A DNA stretch of 64,000 nt, taken from contig CM045987.1 in the NCBI GenBank assembly GCA_025175895.1, positions 31,026,113-31,090,112 on the forward strand. The letters run 5' to 3'. The position numbers were made by a program, and so were the translations under genes. Each line of letters starts with the position of its first letter. Positions within the stretch are counted from its first letter, which is position 1. The stretch comes from Wurfbainia villosa (taxonomy: Eukaryota; Streptophyta; Magnoliopsida; Zingiberales; Zingiberaceae). Under the pieces are notes generated by a model, which worked only from the letters and a program-made list of their open reading frames with translations, did no database searches and was not told where the DNA came from. Shown here in pieces: positions 23,403 through 36,608 of this stretch.

Positions 23403-23981
23403 CACCCGAGCTCTCTTATTTCATCTGAGCTCACCCTCAATTGGTTCATCATTCCCTTATTTCCTCTTGTGTTTTGTATGCCCACTTAGAGGAGCTAGCA
23501 TCCTCTCGGGTCTTATATGGAAACACATGCTCAAAGAATGAAGCATTTCTTGATTCAATAATTGAGTTCTTGTATTATCTCCGAAATTTGAGACTCATAC
23601 ATAAGAAACATAAAGGCACTGCTGTTATGTGCATATCCACCAAAAATGCAATCAACAATTTTTGGTCCTATTTTGATCCTTTTTGGATAAGGCACCAAAA
23701 CTTTAGCTAGACACCTCCACACTCACAAGTATTTGTAGGATGATTGTCTTCATTCCATAACTCATAAGGACTCTTATCTGTTTTCTTTTGGAGTACTTTA
23801 TTCAAAAGGTAATTATTTGTTAACACAGCTTCCCCTCCATAAGTGCTCTAGTAGACCAGAGCTCAAAGTAGAGCATTCATCATCTCTTTCAGAGTAAGAT
23901 TCTTTCGTTCATCAACACAATTTTGCTGAGACATGTATGAAGTCGTAGTTTCATGTCTAATTCCATGTTCAACAAACAACT
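23403..23981 (-). pseudogene. Family D integrase C-terminal remnant
   Basis: Minus-strand reading keeps scattered copia-like words between the integrase core at 23982 and the pre-RT segment at 23402, but frames change repeatedly. The plus-strand frame at 23441-23710 is a shadow. No intact domain is claimed. Confidence 0.4.
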
Positions 23982-24955
23982 CTATGAATGGTGATACATA
24001 CTCACCGCCTCGATCACTTCGAACCACCTTAATATTTTTATTAAGTTGGTTTTAACCTCATTCTTATAGAGACCAAATTTCTCTATAGCTTCATTCTTAC
24101 TTTTAAGAAGATACACATAACAGTATCTTGTGCTAACATCAACAAAAGTGCTGAAATACTTATTCCCACCACGCGTTGGTGTCCATTTTAGGTCACATAT
24201 GTCGGTGTGGATTAGGCCAAGTGGCTCATTACTTCTTTCAACATGTTGAAAGGATGACCTTGTCATTTTTGCTTCAACACAAGTTTCACACTTGTATTTT
24301 GGGTCAATGTGGAATGTAGGTATGCTTCGTAAGTTAATCAATCTACGTAACACATTGTAGTTAACATGTCCTAGTCTACCATGCCATAAATACGAAGACT
24401 CAAGCATATAAGTGGAAGAGCTTTCAATTTTATTAACTTTGGGCATAATTGCCATTACACTTAGTTTAAACAACTCGTCAGTTACATAGCCCTTTCCTAT
24501 AAACACTCCATTCTTAGGTAGAACAATTCTATCTGACTCTAAAACAATGCGAAAATCATGCTTGCTTAATAGTGATCCAGATACCAAATTCTTTCGAACC
24601 TCCAAAACATACAACATATTGTTCAGAGTGTGCTCCTTGCTCGAGGTCATCTTCAACACCACTTTTCCTTGGCCCATAATGTCTGAGGGTATTGAGTTCC
24701 CCATGTACAGCTTGCCTTTGACTTCTTTAAAGTTGTGGAGGAGCTCCTTGTTGCAACACACATATCTGGTGGTACCAGTATCTAACTTCCATTGCCTAGG
24801 GTTAGATCCCATCAAGTTTAGTTCAGAGATCACAACACATAGATCATCCTCCTCTAGCCCTTCGTTCAGGTTGGTTTCTTATTTTTTTCTTCAGCTTTCT
24901 GCACTCCAAAGACTTATGACCGACACAATCACAATTGAAGTACTTTCTAGTGAAC
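23982..24955 (-). pseudogene. Family D copia: zinc knuckle, protease, integrase N-part
   Basis: A second copia family, clearly different from A. Minus-strand order: zinc-knuckle remnant about 24950-24905 (FNCDCVGHKSLEC, the first Cys replaced by Tyr), then an open 283-codon frame 24833-23982 with the protease motif KLDTGTTRYVC, the GAG-pre-integrase motif YLWHGRLGHVNYNVLRRLI, a zinc-type pair KCETCVEAKM, and an integrase start LIHTDICDLKWTPTRGG. The frame decays at the second catalytic Asp region (ILRWFEVIEAVS where SDRGGEY is expected). Confidence 0.82.
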
Positions 24956-24999
24956 TTCTTCTTACTGACGCCTCCTTTGGGTCCCATCTTTGAGGACAT

Positions 25000-25740
25000 A
25001 GAATTCTTTCATTTTGAGCTTTAACCATACTTGACTATGTTGGCTTTTACAGTAGCCTGAGAGAACATGTTCCCCTCCAAACTCTTGTTGTCTTTTTCAA
25101 TTCGAAGCTGAACAATGAGTTCTTTCACATTAATCTCCTTTCGCTTATACTTCAGGTAGTTCTTAAAGTCTTTCTAGCTCGAAGGTAGCTTCTCTATGAT
25201 AGATGCCACCTACAATGTTTTAATTAGAACCATACATTCTGAGTGAATCTCGTACAAAATCACTTGAAGCTCTTGAAATTGGCTGATCACCGTCTTGGAG
25301 TCAACCATTTTGTAGTCTAGGAATTGACCCACGATGCACTTCTTGGCCCCCTCATCCTCTTTCTTATACTTCTTGTCCAAGGACTCCCACAGTTCCATAG
25401 TCATTCTCTTCATGTTAACACAACATATAGCAAGCCAGCAAAGCAATTGAGAATGTAGTTTCTACATAGAAACTCTGAGTGGTTTCATGCCTCCACAATA
25501 TTGAAGGTCTGGGTATCAATCATAGCCTCAGGTATATTGGGAGGATCCTTAGTCAAGAACTGAGTTAGATTCAACATGGTTAGGTAGAAGAGCATCTTCT
25601 ACTATCACCGCTTGAAGTTCAATCTAGTGAACTTCTCTAGTTCCCATGATTGATTGGAAAAGTTTCAATCGGGGTGGAGGGAATTGTCGCATGTTGAGTC
25701 TGTTGCACCTCAACCTCTTATGTCGTGGCCATCTCAATAG
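25000..25740 (-). pseudogene. gag: Family D gag remnant
   Basis: The 78-codon minus frame 25446-25210 reads LWESLDKKYKKEDEGAKKCIVGQFLDYKMVDSKT in pieces, followed by VISQFQELQVILYEI, a UBN2-type copia Gag. Flanking sequence continues the similarity in other frames. Heavily degraded; start codon not identifiable. Confidence 0.7.
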
Positions 25741-26033
25741 AATGAATTTGTTTTAAGATTGTTACAAAATATATAACAATATGCTAGAGGTATAAGGAAA
25801 GTCCAAAGACTTATCCATAGAGATGGCACTAGCACCATTGTTTTACCACCTAGTCAGCTGAGTGAGAACACGGGTAGACAAGGTTGAGACATAGTGCAGC
25901 ATTAGGATGTTGGTCGAACACCTAGCAAGCACAAGTAGGATGAGCCAAGTCAAGAAACAACCGAGCCGAGTGAGACATGAAGCGGTGGAGCATGGGAAAA
26001 CACTATTGGTTCTCAGGTTGTTAAGAAGCAGAG
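25741..26033. other. Unassigned stretch with possible degenerate primer-binding site
   Basis: No gene seen. GCACTAGCACCA at 25826-25837 matches the complement of the tRNA-iMet site at 9 of 12 positions, and TGTTTTACC follows at 25839. This could be the PBS and start of a 5' LTR of family D (minus), but the other LTR end is not found. Confidence 0.3.
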
Positions 26034-27177
26034 TGTAGGGAATTGCTTCCCTCGTCGGTCGACCGTGCATGGTAATCCTATCTACGTCCCTGGATTAAAA
26101 AAAATTAATCCTCGATGAAGACGGATTACCCAATCAACCAATCCATCATCGTGCTATTCGATTCGAGTGGTCTCTTGAACAAACTTGTTGTTCAAGCAAC
26201 CTAACTCTTTTCCTCGATTAGTCGCGGAATAGATGATGTACGGATCGCCAGTTTTTGTATTTATCTTCGGAGTCCAAGTAAATTAGCCACATGCATTATA
26301 CAAAATAACTAAATCAAAATAAACAAGATTATACCTCTTGTATACCTCTTGATCTTCTATTGTATGTCCTATCCTCCTCTTGAACATTGTGTGGGCAACA
26401 ATCCTCCAAGAGTTGAAACTTCCTAGATCGCGTATCTTCCTTTTCTTGTTCGCTCCGAACAAAGGAAGATAATCAAAGACTTCTTCTCCTATCTAGAGCT
26501 GACCACCAAGCTCCTAGCTTAATCCTTGCCGCCGGCCAAGGAGAGGAAGAGGAAATATGGGCGCCGGCCAAGAGCTCCAAAGGAAAAACCTTAACGCCGG
26601 CCAAAGAGAAATAAAAGAAGAAGAACCGCCGGCCCTAAAGGGATGAAGAAGAGGCGCCGACAACCCTTAGGAAGAGAAGGAAAATGAAACCCTAATCTCC
26701 TCCACCTCTTGCCGCCGCCCAAGCCAACTCCAAACCCTAATCTCTCTTCTTTCCATTCCGCCCAAGCCTATGGAAGAAAACCCTAGCATCCAAACTTATG
26801 TTGCCGCCCAATCCTTGGACTCCTATTTATAGATTTTGCCCAAACCTCCTTTTAATCTTGTCCGTTGGATCTAGGTTTCATGAGGGTTTTAATAGGCTAC
26901 AATAGAGACCATGAGGAGGAGTTGGATCTTGGCCACCCAATGGATCTAGCCCACATAAAATCTGATCCATTAATGATAATCCATTCCACTAGAGGATTAT
27001 CATTGATCTACCTCACCAACCCCCATAAATAAATATGGTCTTCATATATTAATTGTACAAATATCTCCCCGTGTTTAAGATATTGAATGTCCGTTAATTA
27101 ATTAATTTACTGACAATTAATTAATCAACATCTAACTCCATGAGTAATACCACTCAACCTCATCATCATGCCGGACC
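26034..27177 (-). repeat. E7 LTR, first part (continues 63229-63777)
   Basis: Begins TGTAGGGAATTGCTTCCC. Contains a GC-rich stretch with many GCCGCC/GGCC words (26520-26830) and, on the minus strand, CTATAAATAGG at about 26832-26822, which points to a minus-oriented LTR with TATA box and leader. It is cut by E6 (TSD GGACC at 27173-27177, AGACC at 63229-63233). No coding region. The family is not otherwise represented in the window. Confidence 0.6.
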
Positions 27178-29400
27178 TGTTAGTAATATATGAGAGATGT
27201 CCTAAGGCAATCGCCTTATGTTTGAACCATTTACATGATAAATAAAGATTCACTATTTGAGTATACATGTTTTCATGTATTTGATTAGATCTTAAACTCA
27301 TTTACTGAATGTCCAAGATACGATTCACAGCATGAGAGAATTTGTGATTGGATCACAACTAGTGAGTATCTCTACATGTGTAATTGTGATGCATCAGAAT
27401 TATCTCTAGTCGATGAATTGATGGATTTGGACACCATCGATTCTGTCGAGACTAGCACGAGGTATACTCCTTGGTGTATCTAAGCAGCTGATTCTCACTG
27501 GCTGGAGATATTGTGATGTCCGGAGTTAATCGTGGATGCTAGTTATGGTGACTAGTTCATTGGAGTGACTAGCTGTAAGACTTCGTATGGTTCTCTGCAT
27601 ATATAGATATGTCAATGAAGTTCTTACTGCAACTTAAGTGCAATGTTCCTTTGACTTGCGATATTCAAGTCATCTTGATCATAAAGACTTATGCTTTGAC
27701 ATCTTAAGCAAGCATCTCTGAGGAGATTTGGACCCGAGATGATTGGGCATAAGTTGAAGTGATCGAAGGTGTTTGAATAGCCTATAAAGGATTCACCACT
27801 CCTTGCGAGGAGGTGTATACCCATGGCCTCTCGTCGGATTGTTACTAAAGTCTTTGGCCAAAGCATTACATGTTTAGAGTAAGGTACTCTTGGATACATG
27901 TGCAGTAACTAGAATCCGTAGGACGAGAAAATGATACTTGGGCTAGGTGTGACATAGTCAACCTAGTGGCGACTGACACTATAGACCATGTCCTGAACCA
28001 AGTGGGTATAAGATGAGTGAAGGAAATGGGGCACGATTCATTCGAGCTGCTGAAGGGTTTTAGAAATTGTTCTGGATCAACCGTTGATCTTTTCGGTTAA
28101 TTGGGGATCATGATGTACTACTAGGTGCCACTCATGATCGTTCTATAATTAATGGTTAATTATAGATGACCAACATAAACCGAGAACCTATTTGGTCACA
28201 CGCACAACGAGCGTAATCCGAAGGATTTAAAACGAGCTTGAGAATGAGATTCTCAGACCGAGAGAAACTAGGTTTGGTTGGACAAAACATGGAGCGAGCA
28301 TGAAATCGTTTCAGTCGTAATGGAATCGTGGATGGGCCGTGTCTTATGAAGACATGATGGATGAACCAAATTGGTTTGGTTCTAATCCAATGGAGGAGAA
28401 TAAACCAAAGGGTTTGATTTGTTTTAAACGAATGAACCAAAGTTGGTTCGGTTCATTTTAACTTAAAATAAACCATCATGGTTTTGTTTATTTTAACTTA
28501 AAATAATGGAGCGGGTTAACGGGCTTTTGGTTATGATCCGATAACCATTAAGAGAATTTGTTCTCTATAAAATAGGGCTTAAGGGTTTTGTTAAGCCCTA
28601 ATCTAGTGGTTGCTGCCCAAACCCCTCTCCTCTCCAAGTCTAGTCGGCGCCAACCCTATTGCCGCTGCCCACCACCACCCAAGCTCCCTTACCGGCATCT
28701 AGCAGCTGCCGTCCTCTCCCCTTGCCGGCGTCGAGCTGCTGCTGGAGGAGCTCCGGTGATCTCCTTTGGGTTCGGCAACAAGGTGAGCTTCAACCTTCCT
28801 TTTTGGCCGACCCCTATTCCTCCACCAAAGCTGTCCAATTTTTTGGACAGCTTGTTTCCTTCTCATCGGAGCATCATTTGGACGACGTTCGGAGCTCCGA
28901 CAGTGGCTTCCTTGCCGGAGATTCGATCTCCGGTAATCCTCATAGGTGGAGGACGAAGGATTCGTCAAACGGTTGACGAATACCTCACCGGAGAAGCGAG
29001 TTTTTGAGGACTTGGTTTGGATCCGAATTTTAATTCGGGTTGTTATCTTCTCTCGATCACATCGTCTTCAACTCCAGGCTAGTAACTCGTACGAAGACGA
29101 GGCTCGTGACTTTGTGAAGTCATCCTGAAGATACTCGGCGTGGATACGGATAGAGACGATTCTAACGAGGATCGTTCCGGTTGATCCCTTTCCCGCTACA
29201 CGTGATATGTCTGGTATACGTAGTATAAATTTCCTTTTATTGTAAAATTTGAATTTACAGTTATATCTACACATGTTGTAATATGCATGCGTGTGATGTG
29301 TATGTTGTAATAAATTAGATTTATTATTTTATTCCTTCCGTTGTACACATGTTTATGAAACATGTTTGAACACACTCGCCGCGGTGTCGGAAATCCAACA
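27178..29400 (+). repeat. E6 5' LTR (family A, 2223 bp)
   Basis: TGTTAGTAATATATGAG to GAAATCCAACA. TATA box 28566-28573, then the GGGCTTAA/TTAAGCCC hairpin. The hairpin at about 28829-28854 keeps its stem through a compensatory A-T pair. The proline-rich plus-strand frame at 28588-29007 lies in this leader and is not a gene. Confidence 0.93.
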
Positions 29401-29401
29401 T

Positions 29402-29413
29402 TGGTATCAGAGC
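29402..29413 (+). other. Primer-binding site of E6 (tRNA-iMet)
   Basis: TGGTATCAGAGC, 1 bp after the LTR end. Confidence 0.93.
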
Positions 29414-30136
29414 CCAGGTTGTGTTTTGACATAATCGTAAAATTGTTTTGCGATAGTCGTAATGGTATTTATGGAAATTTTCTACTTTTTGAAAGTTAGA
29501 AGTATTTTTGGAAATTTTTAATTTTGGAAAGTCTAGAAGTATTTATGGAAATCTTCTACTTTTGGAAAGTTAGAAGTAGTTTTGGAAATTTTTAATTTTG
29601 GAAAGTCTAGAAGTATTTATGGAAATCTTCTACTTTTGGAAAGTTAGAAGTATTTATAGAAATTGATATTTTTGATAAATAAAATATTTGATTAGATTTG
29701 GAAATTTGTTTCCTAATTTAATCATGATTTGATTTGGGAAATCAAATCTTAAAATATTTTATTTCCATAAGTAGTTTTGATGATTTAGGAAATTTGTTTC
29801 CTAAATTGACTTTCCTTAATCAACACTTTTCACAAATAAAATATGTGATTAGATTTGGAAATTTGTTTCCTAATTTAATCATGATTTGATTTGGAGAATC
29901 AAATCTCAAACATATTTTATTTTCATAAATAGTTATGACATATAAGGAAATTTTGTACATGTCATAATTGTATGTCATGTAATTGCATTAGATGCATATC
30001 ATTATGCCATGCGTGTCATGACATGTAGATGTATGTAATGTATGTCATGTCATGTAGATTATAGTTATTTGCATGCAAAGAGGATGAGACATAAAAACCT
30101 TTACTCAATATTAAAGACTACACCTTCTATTAATAT
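29414..30136 (+). other. E6 leader, first part
   Basis: AT-rich tandem repeats homologous to 9430-9850 with one extra roughly 85-bp duplication (29460-29660), then the stretch with GTCATGACATGTAGATG words. Cut at 30136 by E5; the leader resumes at 56725 with ATGGTTAGAACTAGAG. No coding sequence. Confidence 0.8.
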
Positions 30137-33100
30137 TGTAAGATACGTAAAAAATAAAAACCTTTACTCAATTGGATTAATGAGACAGCAATACGTAAAC
30201 TGGAACGAAGTACAAGGCTAATGGGGTTAATTATCTAGTTGGGCTGAGTCCATTAGGCTGATCTAGTTGGGCTGAAATTGGGCTTAGGCTGTAATGGGCC
30301 TGGGCTGGAAACGGGTTAAATCCGTTTGGATTGAACTTGGGTTAGATCTGAACCAGTTTGGGTTGGTCGAATGACCTTTAAAGGGATCAAACGAACCGAG
30401 AGAGGCATCCATCGCGATCGCCCTCTTCTCCTTCGTTTCTTCACGATTTCGTCTCCGTGAAAGCTTGGTGGCTGATCTCAGTTCGTCGGTGTCAATGTGA
30501 GAGCAGCTCGGCGACGACACCACCCCAGCTGATCCTTGTCCTTCGAGGTCAGTGATCCTTCGCGCGAGCGCCGTTCCCATTTCCTCTTTCTAATGCGATT
30601 ACCGTTGACACACACGGGATCGCCTCACTTGAAGACCTCCGATCACGGGTTTCCAATAAAGAGTTCTGGCGAAGAGTCTTTGCTGGGAGCCGAGGCGGTG
30701 GAACAACGCCGGGTCTCCGATCGTGAGCTGGATTTCACGAGTTCTGCCAAGATTTGGGTAAGCAGTCGATCTTCTCCCCTTGATTTGGATGAAATCCATC
30801 CTTGCTTGTGGTTTTCACTGCTAGTAGCTTGGATCTATGTTTTTAGGCAGTGTTTAGAGATTGGATTGCTCGGTGAATAGGAGACGAGAAAGGGCTGTCA
30901 GAGATGATCTGATCGGTATGTTTTGGGTATGCTTATTGTTTCATCTGTATTTCTGTGTTTATGGTTGTTGTTGATTGATGCTAGATGTGCAGATCGATTG
31001 TCGTCGGTATCAAGAGGAAGTTGTGGCAGGATTTCTTCCACCCTTTTTTCCTCTTTTTTGGGATTATAACGTGGTCGACGGCTGATTGGTGGTGTATTGA
31101 TGAGTTGTGAGCTCATTTATGTGAATTGGCACGTGATTGTGTCGAAGCGGAGATTGCCTTGTGGATCTAATTTGGAAATGCAAGGTATGTCCGATTGGTA
31201 TATTATAGTTAATATTGTGTATTGGTGTGTTGAATTGGTTGAAGAATGGCTGGAATACAGTTGAAAGATTAATAGGATTTGATATAGATGAATGTGGTAG
31301 ATAGATTGGTTAATATGAATTCATTCATCCTGTAGTAGTAGATTATTCGATTAATTGATTGAGATCTAAGGTTGATGTGGGAGTTGATTCGATCATTAGA
31401 TATGTGATGATACTTAATTGTACCCTATTGTTACAGAACGTTGATGGTGATGGATACATGAACATGGAGATAGATAGCACGGATTATGTATCAGGTGGGT
31501 AATATCTACCTGGTCCGATAGTTTTGATTAAATTCAAGTGCATGATATTGGATTTATGTTTATACCTGTTTACCTTAAATCCACTCTTATTTAATCATAT
31601 GCTTTTACTGCCTTGACCTTTGAGATATATACTCTGGTACTTCATTGATTATCTAGCTCGGATAGGAACTATAAACCCTATTATGTATTAACTGATGGAT
31701 GTTCAGTAAGTACAGGTGGTTAGGGTTATCTTTGTGACCTCAGATTGGGTTACTGTGTTACATTACTAGGGTTAGGTGATGAATTAGGTTATGGAGTCGA
31801 TTGTTGTATCATACACATATTAGTTGTGCATCTATGGTGGATTTAGTTGTCTGTGCATAGATAAATGTGTGTGGTTGTCAGTATGTGGTTACGGACTAGA
31901 GGTCCTAGCATGATTTTATATTCATTATGGATCGTATATCTGTGTATGGTTATATGGATGGTCGATAGTATCTCGCTACTGACTAGCGGTCTTAGCGTGG
32001 TTGACTGTCAGATGAGTATGACTCTTTGTGTGATAGAGAGAGTCTTGTGGAGTGTAGTCCTTGCATAATTGACTTTTGGTTGACCAAGACTCCCAGTGGG
32101 ATAGGGAGTGTTGCGAGGATACCTTTATGGAGCTATACATGATTACATTTGCACTCCACTATATATGGTGGTATCCGGAACTGTCTCAGTGGTGTTAGGA
32201 CTCGCCCACTATAGATGATGGTTGTTGTGATGTGCAGTTGTCCTTTGTGTGGAGCTCGTCTACTCATGGGTAGTGACGGAGCGACCAGCAGCAGGGACCC
32301 TTGGGGAGTAGTTAGCTCACTACGCTTATATACTACTCATTCATACTATCCAACTCGGTCACTCGAGAGTAGTGGCAGCTGGAGTCGGGCTAGTTGTCAT
32401 GTCGTGCCACCTGGGCCATACTGGGGTCGTGGTTGGACGGGTCCGCAGACATGACCATGCATATGCATTGTTGATATATATGTATGCATGTATTTGATAT
32501 ATGTTTTACATATGCCTGTGAGATGCTGCATTTGTTTGCTGCATATGTTTGTACATCATGATACATGCAATTTGCATATTTTATACTGCTATGTATTGAG
32601 CATGATATATGTGTTGGTCTAGACTGTTGTATGCATTTGATTAGCGTCATGTCATAGTGTGGTATGGACCGGGATGTTATTATTTGTGATTATATACTGT
32701 TTATACGTCTGAGCGTTGGTCAGGTATGGGATTGACCTGGTATGTTATATGGGTTATGTTATTGTATACCTATTCAGGATGATATAGCATATGGTGTTGC
32801 AGACCATTAGGTACGTTGGTACATTACTTCATGTTCAGTTGATCAGTTTAGTATATACGTTGAGTAAGACTATACTGTGGTTACTTGTTATTAGATTTGG
32901 ATAGGACTGTATGTCTATTGGGCTCATGTTGTATACCTGTAGATCTTCACATTTATACTTTTAGATCTTTTTACCCTATATGTTCATGCACTTTCTATAA
33001 ATTACCGCTGAGTTTATACTCACCACCCCTGGACCACGGGTTTCTGATAGCAGTAAAAGATTCCTTGGGCGTTGACTCACTGACTAATCCCATCTCACAC

Positions 33101-33388
33101 CGAACAATTGGGGTTTTCCACATATTTTCTTCCGCTGTTGTTTTGTATTATGGTCATGTATAATCAGTGTTGTATTTGACTGTTGGTTTGTATGTTGTTT
33201 TTTTGTAGTATGTTAGAGTCGCACCAGTGCGCACTTTTGTGTTGTTATGGATGTATTGTTTAGTATTATCCATATATATGTCATGTTGTTGTGGGCCTAC
33301 GGGCCTTGTATTAACCCAATATATTACCACGTACAGGGGAGATGTCGTCCATTTGTTTTTCGACACGGCATACTCTCGGGGCGTGACA
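30137..33388 (+). repeat. E5 5' LTR (gypsy, 3252 bp)
   Basis: TGTAAGATAC to GGGGCGTGACA. It differs from the 3' LTR in three ways: the first about 90 bp is unlike its partner and contains a copy of a flanking 19-mer, about 150 bp present in the 3' LTR near 55336-55480 is missing near 32155, and it lacks the TRIM (the empty site GTCCTTGCATA is near 32057). Short frames within it are not genes. Confidence 0.92.
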
Positions 33389-33395
33389 ATTTTAT

Positions 33396-33407
33396 TGGTA
33401 TCAGAGC
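33396..33407 (+). other. Primer-binding site of E5 (tRNA-iMet)
   Basis: TGGTATCAGAGC, 7 bp after the LTR end. Confidence 0.88.
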
Positions 33408-33499
33408 CCTAGGTTGCGAAGTCCATTTTCGGATTTTATTTCATTCAGACATCGAGTTTTGCTTTACTCGGTTTTGGTTTTGTGAGTTGTGGGATCTGG

Positions 33500-36400
33500 C
33501 TGTTGCGGACATCTCCGAGCTACAAGGTTTAAGGTATGTTAACTGATATTACATATCCTTCTGTTAGCTATGCATTTAGTTGCTTATAACATGAATGACT
33601 TGTAGTGTGGTAGTCACTATTCGTAACTGTGGTTTGAGTTGACTGCGGGAACGACTTGTTGAGGTTGTTAGAGATATACTTGCTATCGAAAAGGTACTTA
33701 CCTTTGAGAGCCGACTGATACCGAGTTAGAAAGCAGGGTTTAGGTAGTTACATCTCTTGTGGAGATCAAAGATTACAGTCCTAGGGATTTTCACTAATTA
33801 TGTTAGTCAGATCATTACCTATGGGGTAATGGACTAAGCGAGTATACTATTACTGATGCAGATAGTAGAGGATTAGTTTGCGGTGTATCATAGGTATTTT
33901 GATCCCTGGGTTTGTCATTCTAGGTTGTATAACTTTGAGAGTACTTTTGAGTACTTAACTCGTGTTATACGAAGAAAGTAGAGTGGGTTGAATACCATTA
34001 TCGGGATCAACCCGATACTTGGTGGAAGATATAGGAAATAGCCTTCGAGAAATCACACGTCACTTGGCCACGGTGTAGTGATGTTGTGAGAGAGTATTTC
34101 CCCATGTCATCTTCTTTGACTCATCATCGGATAATTCTTGAACTTCGGGTTGGGTGATCGTTTGGTAATGAAAGTACCATGAAGAGTCGGTAGACTTGCG
34201 AGGGTTACGACCACCTAATAACTCGAGAATGTGATTGACATGTCTTAACCCACCTACGGTTTATCAGTTGAAATCTTGATCAGGATGTTTGGATCTCCTA
34301 CCAAATCCTACCGGAAGTGGATAGACCGAGTCATGTGTATAGAAATGACTCCATAGCAAGTTTTTTAAAGAGTTGGAGATTTGATAAGCAGATATTGCAA
34401 GCCAAATTATTGGAATCCGAAGTCTCCAAATGTTTGACAAAAGGAGCAAGATTAGAGTCATGAGTCACGAGCGACTATTGGAGAGTTTTTCTGATCATAG
34501 AAGACCGATTGCTCGTCAGATCGTCAGCATCTTCTCATTTTTATCAGTGAAATCAGAGGAAAGACTCCGAAGAGAGATTGTGTGTGTGCAGTGTGGGTCA
34601 TGACGAGACGCAGAGTCAGATTATCTGATGGACCATTGTACCTGTTTCTACTATAAGCCGCCAGTATCTACGAGGAGAGTAAGTACTTTGAAGACTCAGT
34701 GGAAGACTAAGGATGATTCTTTCGAGCGGACGATCCACAACCTCGGAAGCCGAGATCATGACAGAAGAATAGATTATCACGTCAGCAACGATCTACTACC
34801 TCAGATATAGTTGGAGCTCTTTGATACTATCATCCGGAAGAAGTTACTCGTGATATCGGTAGAAGACATCTCGGAAGATTGGACATTGGACAACAAGCAA
34901 GTACCTCCCCAGGCGTAGTTATGATTTGTTCAGAGGAGAGAGAGTATACGACGATGGTCGTATCTATGCCATATTCTCCGGGTGTAGCTATACCTTTCAC
35001 AGAGATGGAGCGTGCTATGATGTTGACAGTTCTTCAGTATTTTACAGCCGGATGTGTATCCTTTGTCAGTACAACAGTGTTTACCATCTCCATTGCAGTT
35101 GTACATCAGTTTCAGCAGTTGATTTCAGTTCCTCCATGATAGTCTTTGCATCTACATGAGCTCAGCCGTCCAGAACAGATGTTGGACAAGTTTACATAAT
35201 TACTCGAGAAGAGATATAGTAGACCGAAGAATTGATCATTTGGGGTATTACCTTAGTTTACCCTGTGAGGATATATTGAGAGATACTGATAGTTACAGGT
35301 AGCCAGGTCTAGAATATTCTTAGATGGGATTAGATGGGTTCCTATCGACTTATGGGTTGGTGGTATCTCTACCGTCAGGTGAGATGTTGACCAACAATCA
35401 AGAAGTCAAGGGATACCCTTAGCCTTTGATAGACATACCTTTACCATAGATATATCCTTACGGATAGTTAAATTATTGAGATGATGGTATTCTATGTCTC
35501 TCGGATGTGCGTATAATCCGAGAGTATTCGGATATAGTTGCGGATGAACTCCTGGGCTTGCTACTGCATGGGCAAGTAGGAATATGCGTTTGAGGTGATT
35601 TCGGGAGTAGTCTTGATATTGGGGACCTCATACCGGAAGATGATTTTATTGGTATCAGTGTTGCTAAACACTAGGGAAATTGGAAGAGCATAGGTTGTGA
35701 TTACATGAGGTATTGGATGGGAGATTTATCGATCCTAGTGGTTCTTCTTGAGAAGATCCGGAATTCTTTGTTAAAAGAGAGATAGGCCTTTGAGGTTATG
35801 CATCGATTATCGATGATTGGAATGTAGTAGTTAGGAATGAATATCCTTCGTCATGAATAGATGATCTGTTTAGATCAACTAAATGACACCTGTGTATACC
35901 CTAGGGTTGATCTACGACTAGAGGGTTGATATTGTAATGACTTAGTGTCATACAATTATCATTGTCGGTGTGATTATTGAGCTATCTGTAGCTTAGAGTA
36001 AAAGGATGTAGGTGTGAAGAAGATGACATTTCATACTTGGTATGAATTTTAGGAGATGTTGATAATGTCGTTAGACTTATTAACAATTTAGTCGTTCATG
36101 GATTTGAGGAATCAAGTACTCTTGGAGTATTTGAGATCGATTATCATCATGTTTGTGGAGGATATATTTATGGATATATCCACAATCTTAAGGGAAGTTG
36201 TGGTATCCCTAGATTGATTTGGTGTTTACCATAGATGTTGATAAGATGTTACTAGCATTATCATACCGTTGAGTAGTTGGACAAAGAAGGTGATGGAAAT
36301 CACTTGGTTGGAAGCATGGGAAGCTAGGTTTCAGGGCCTAGACGGTGGCTGACTTTTATGTCAGTTTTAGTTAATCTGTCCGATATGGATGGAAGGGTAT

Positions 36401-36608
36401 TGCACATAGATGCAACATTTCAGGTATTAGGAGCGATTCCGATGCAGTTGAATGAGACATATATTATGTGTATGCTAGTTGAGAAACTAGCGAGATTAGT
36501 CATTATAGTCTTCCAGTTACTTTCAGTTCTGTGTGACAAAGTGAATTTTTGGACATTCGATTAATTTCTCTTGTGAGAATAAATCTCCGTCTCTGGGAAG
36601 GATGGTGG
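33500..36608 (+). pseudogene. E5 gypsy gag, protease, RT and RNase H start, heavily degraded
   Basis: No long open frame. Gag is expected up to about 34600; near 34575 a broken zinc knuckle reads CVQCGS. RT is recognisable at 35770-36190: RLCIDYR near 35790 (the usual LCIDYR block), then FHTWYEF, FMDLRNQV and FVEDI near 36145, where active elements have F-I/V-D-D. RNase H start is near 36280: TKKVMEITWLEAWEARFQ. The catalytic first Asp of the DD pair reads Glu, and stops are frequent, so this is an old copy. Continues at 52003 beyond E4. Confidence 0.75.

Noticed and set aside
28588..29007. 139-codon proline-rich open frame (and the similar one at 62445-62831)
   Set aside because: Lies in the GC-rich LTR leader of family A. 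The two frames differ by indels between the LTRs and match no protein family.
30284..30880. Arg/Ser-rich frames on both strands in the gypsy LTR as host exons
   Set aside because: The same stretch recurs in the 3' LTR (52790-53380) with frame-breaking changes, so it is LTR leader.
33865..35160. Frames of 60-90 codons in E5 (for example 34879-35139) as novel genes
   Set aside because: They fall inside degraded gypsy gag-protease DNA with stops in all frames and no conserved motif.
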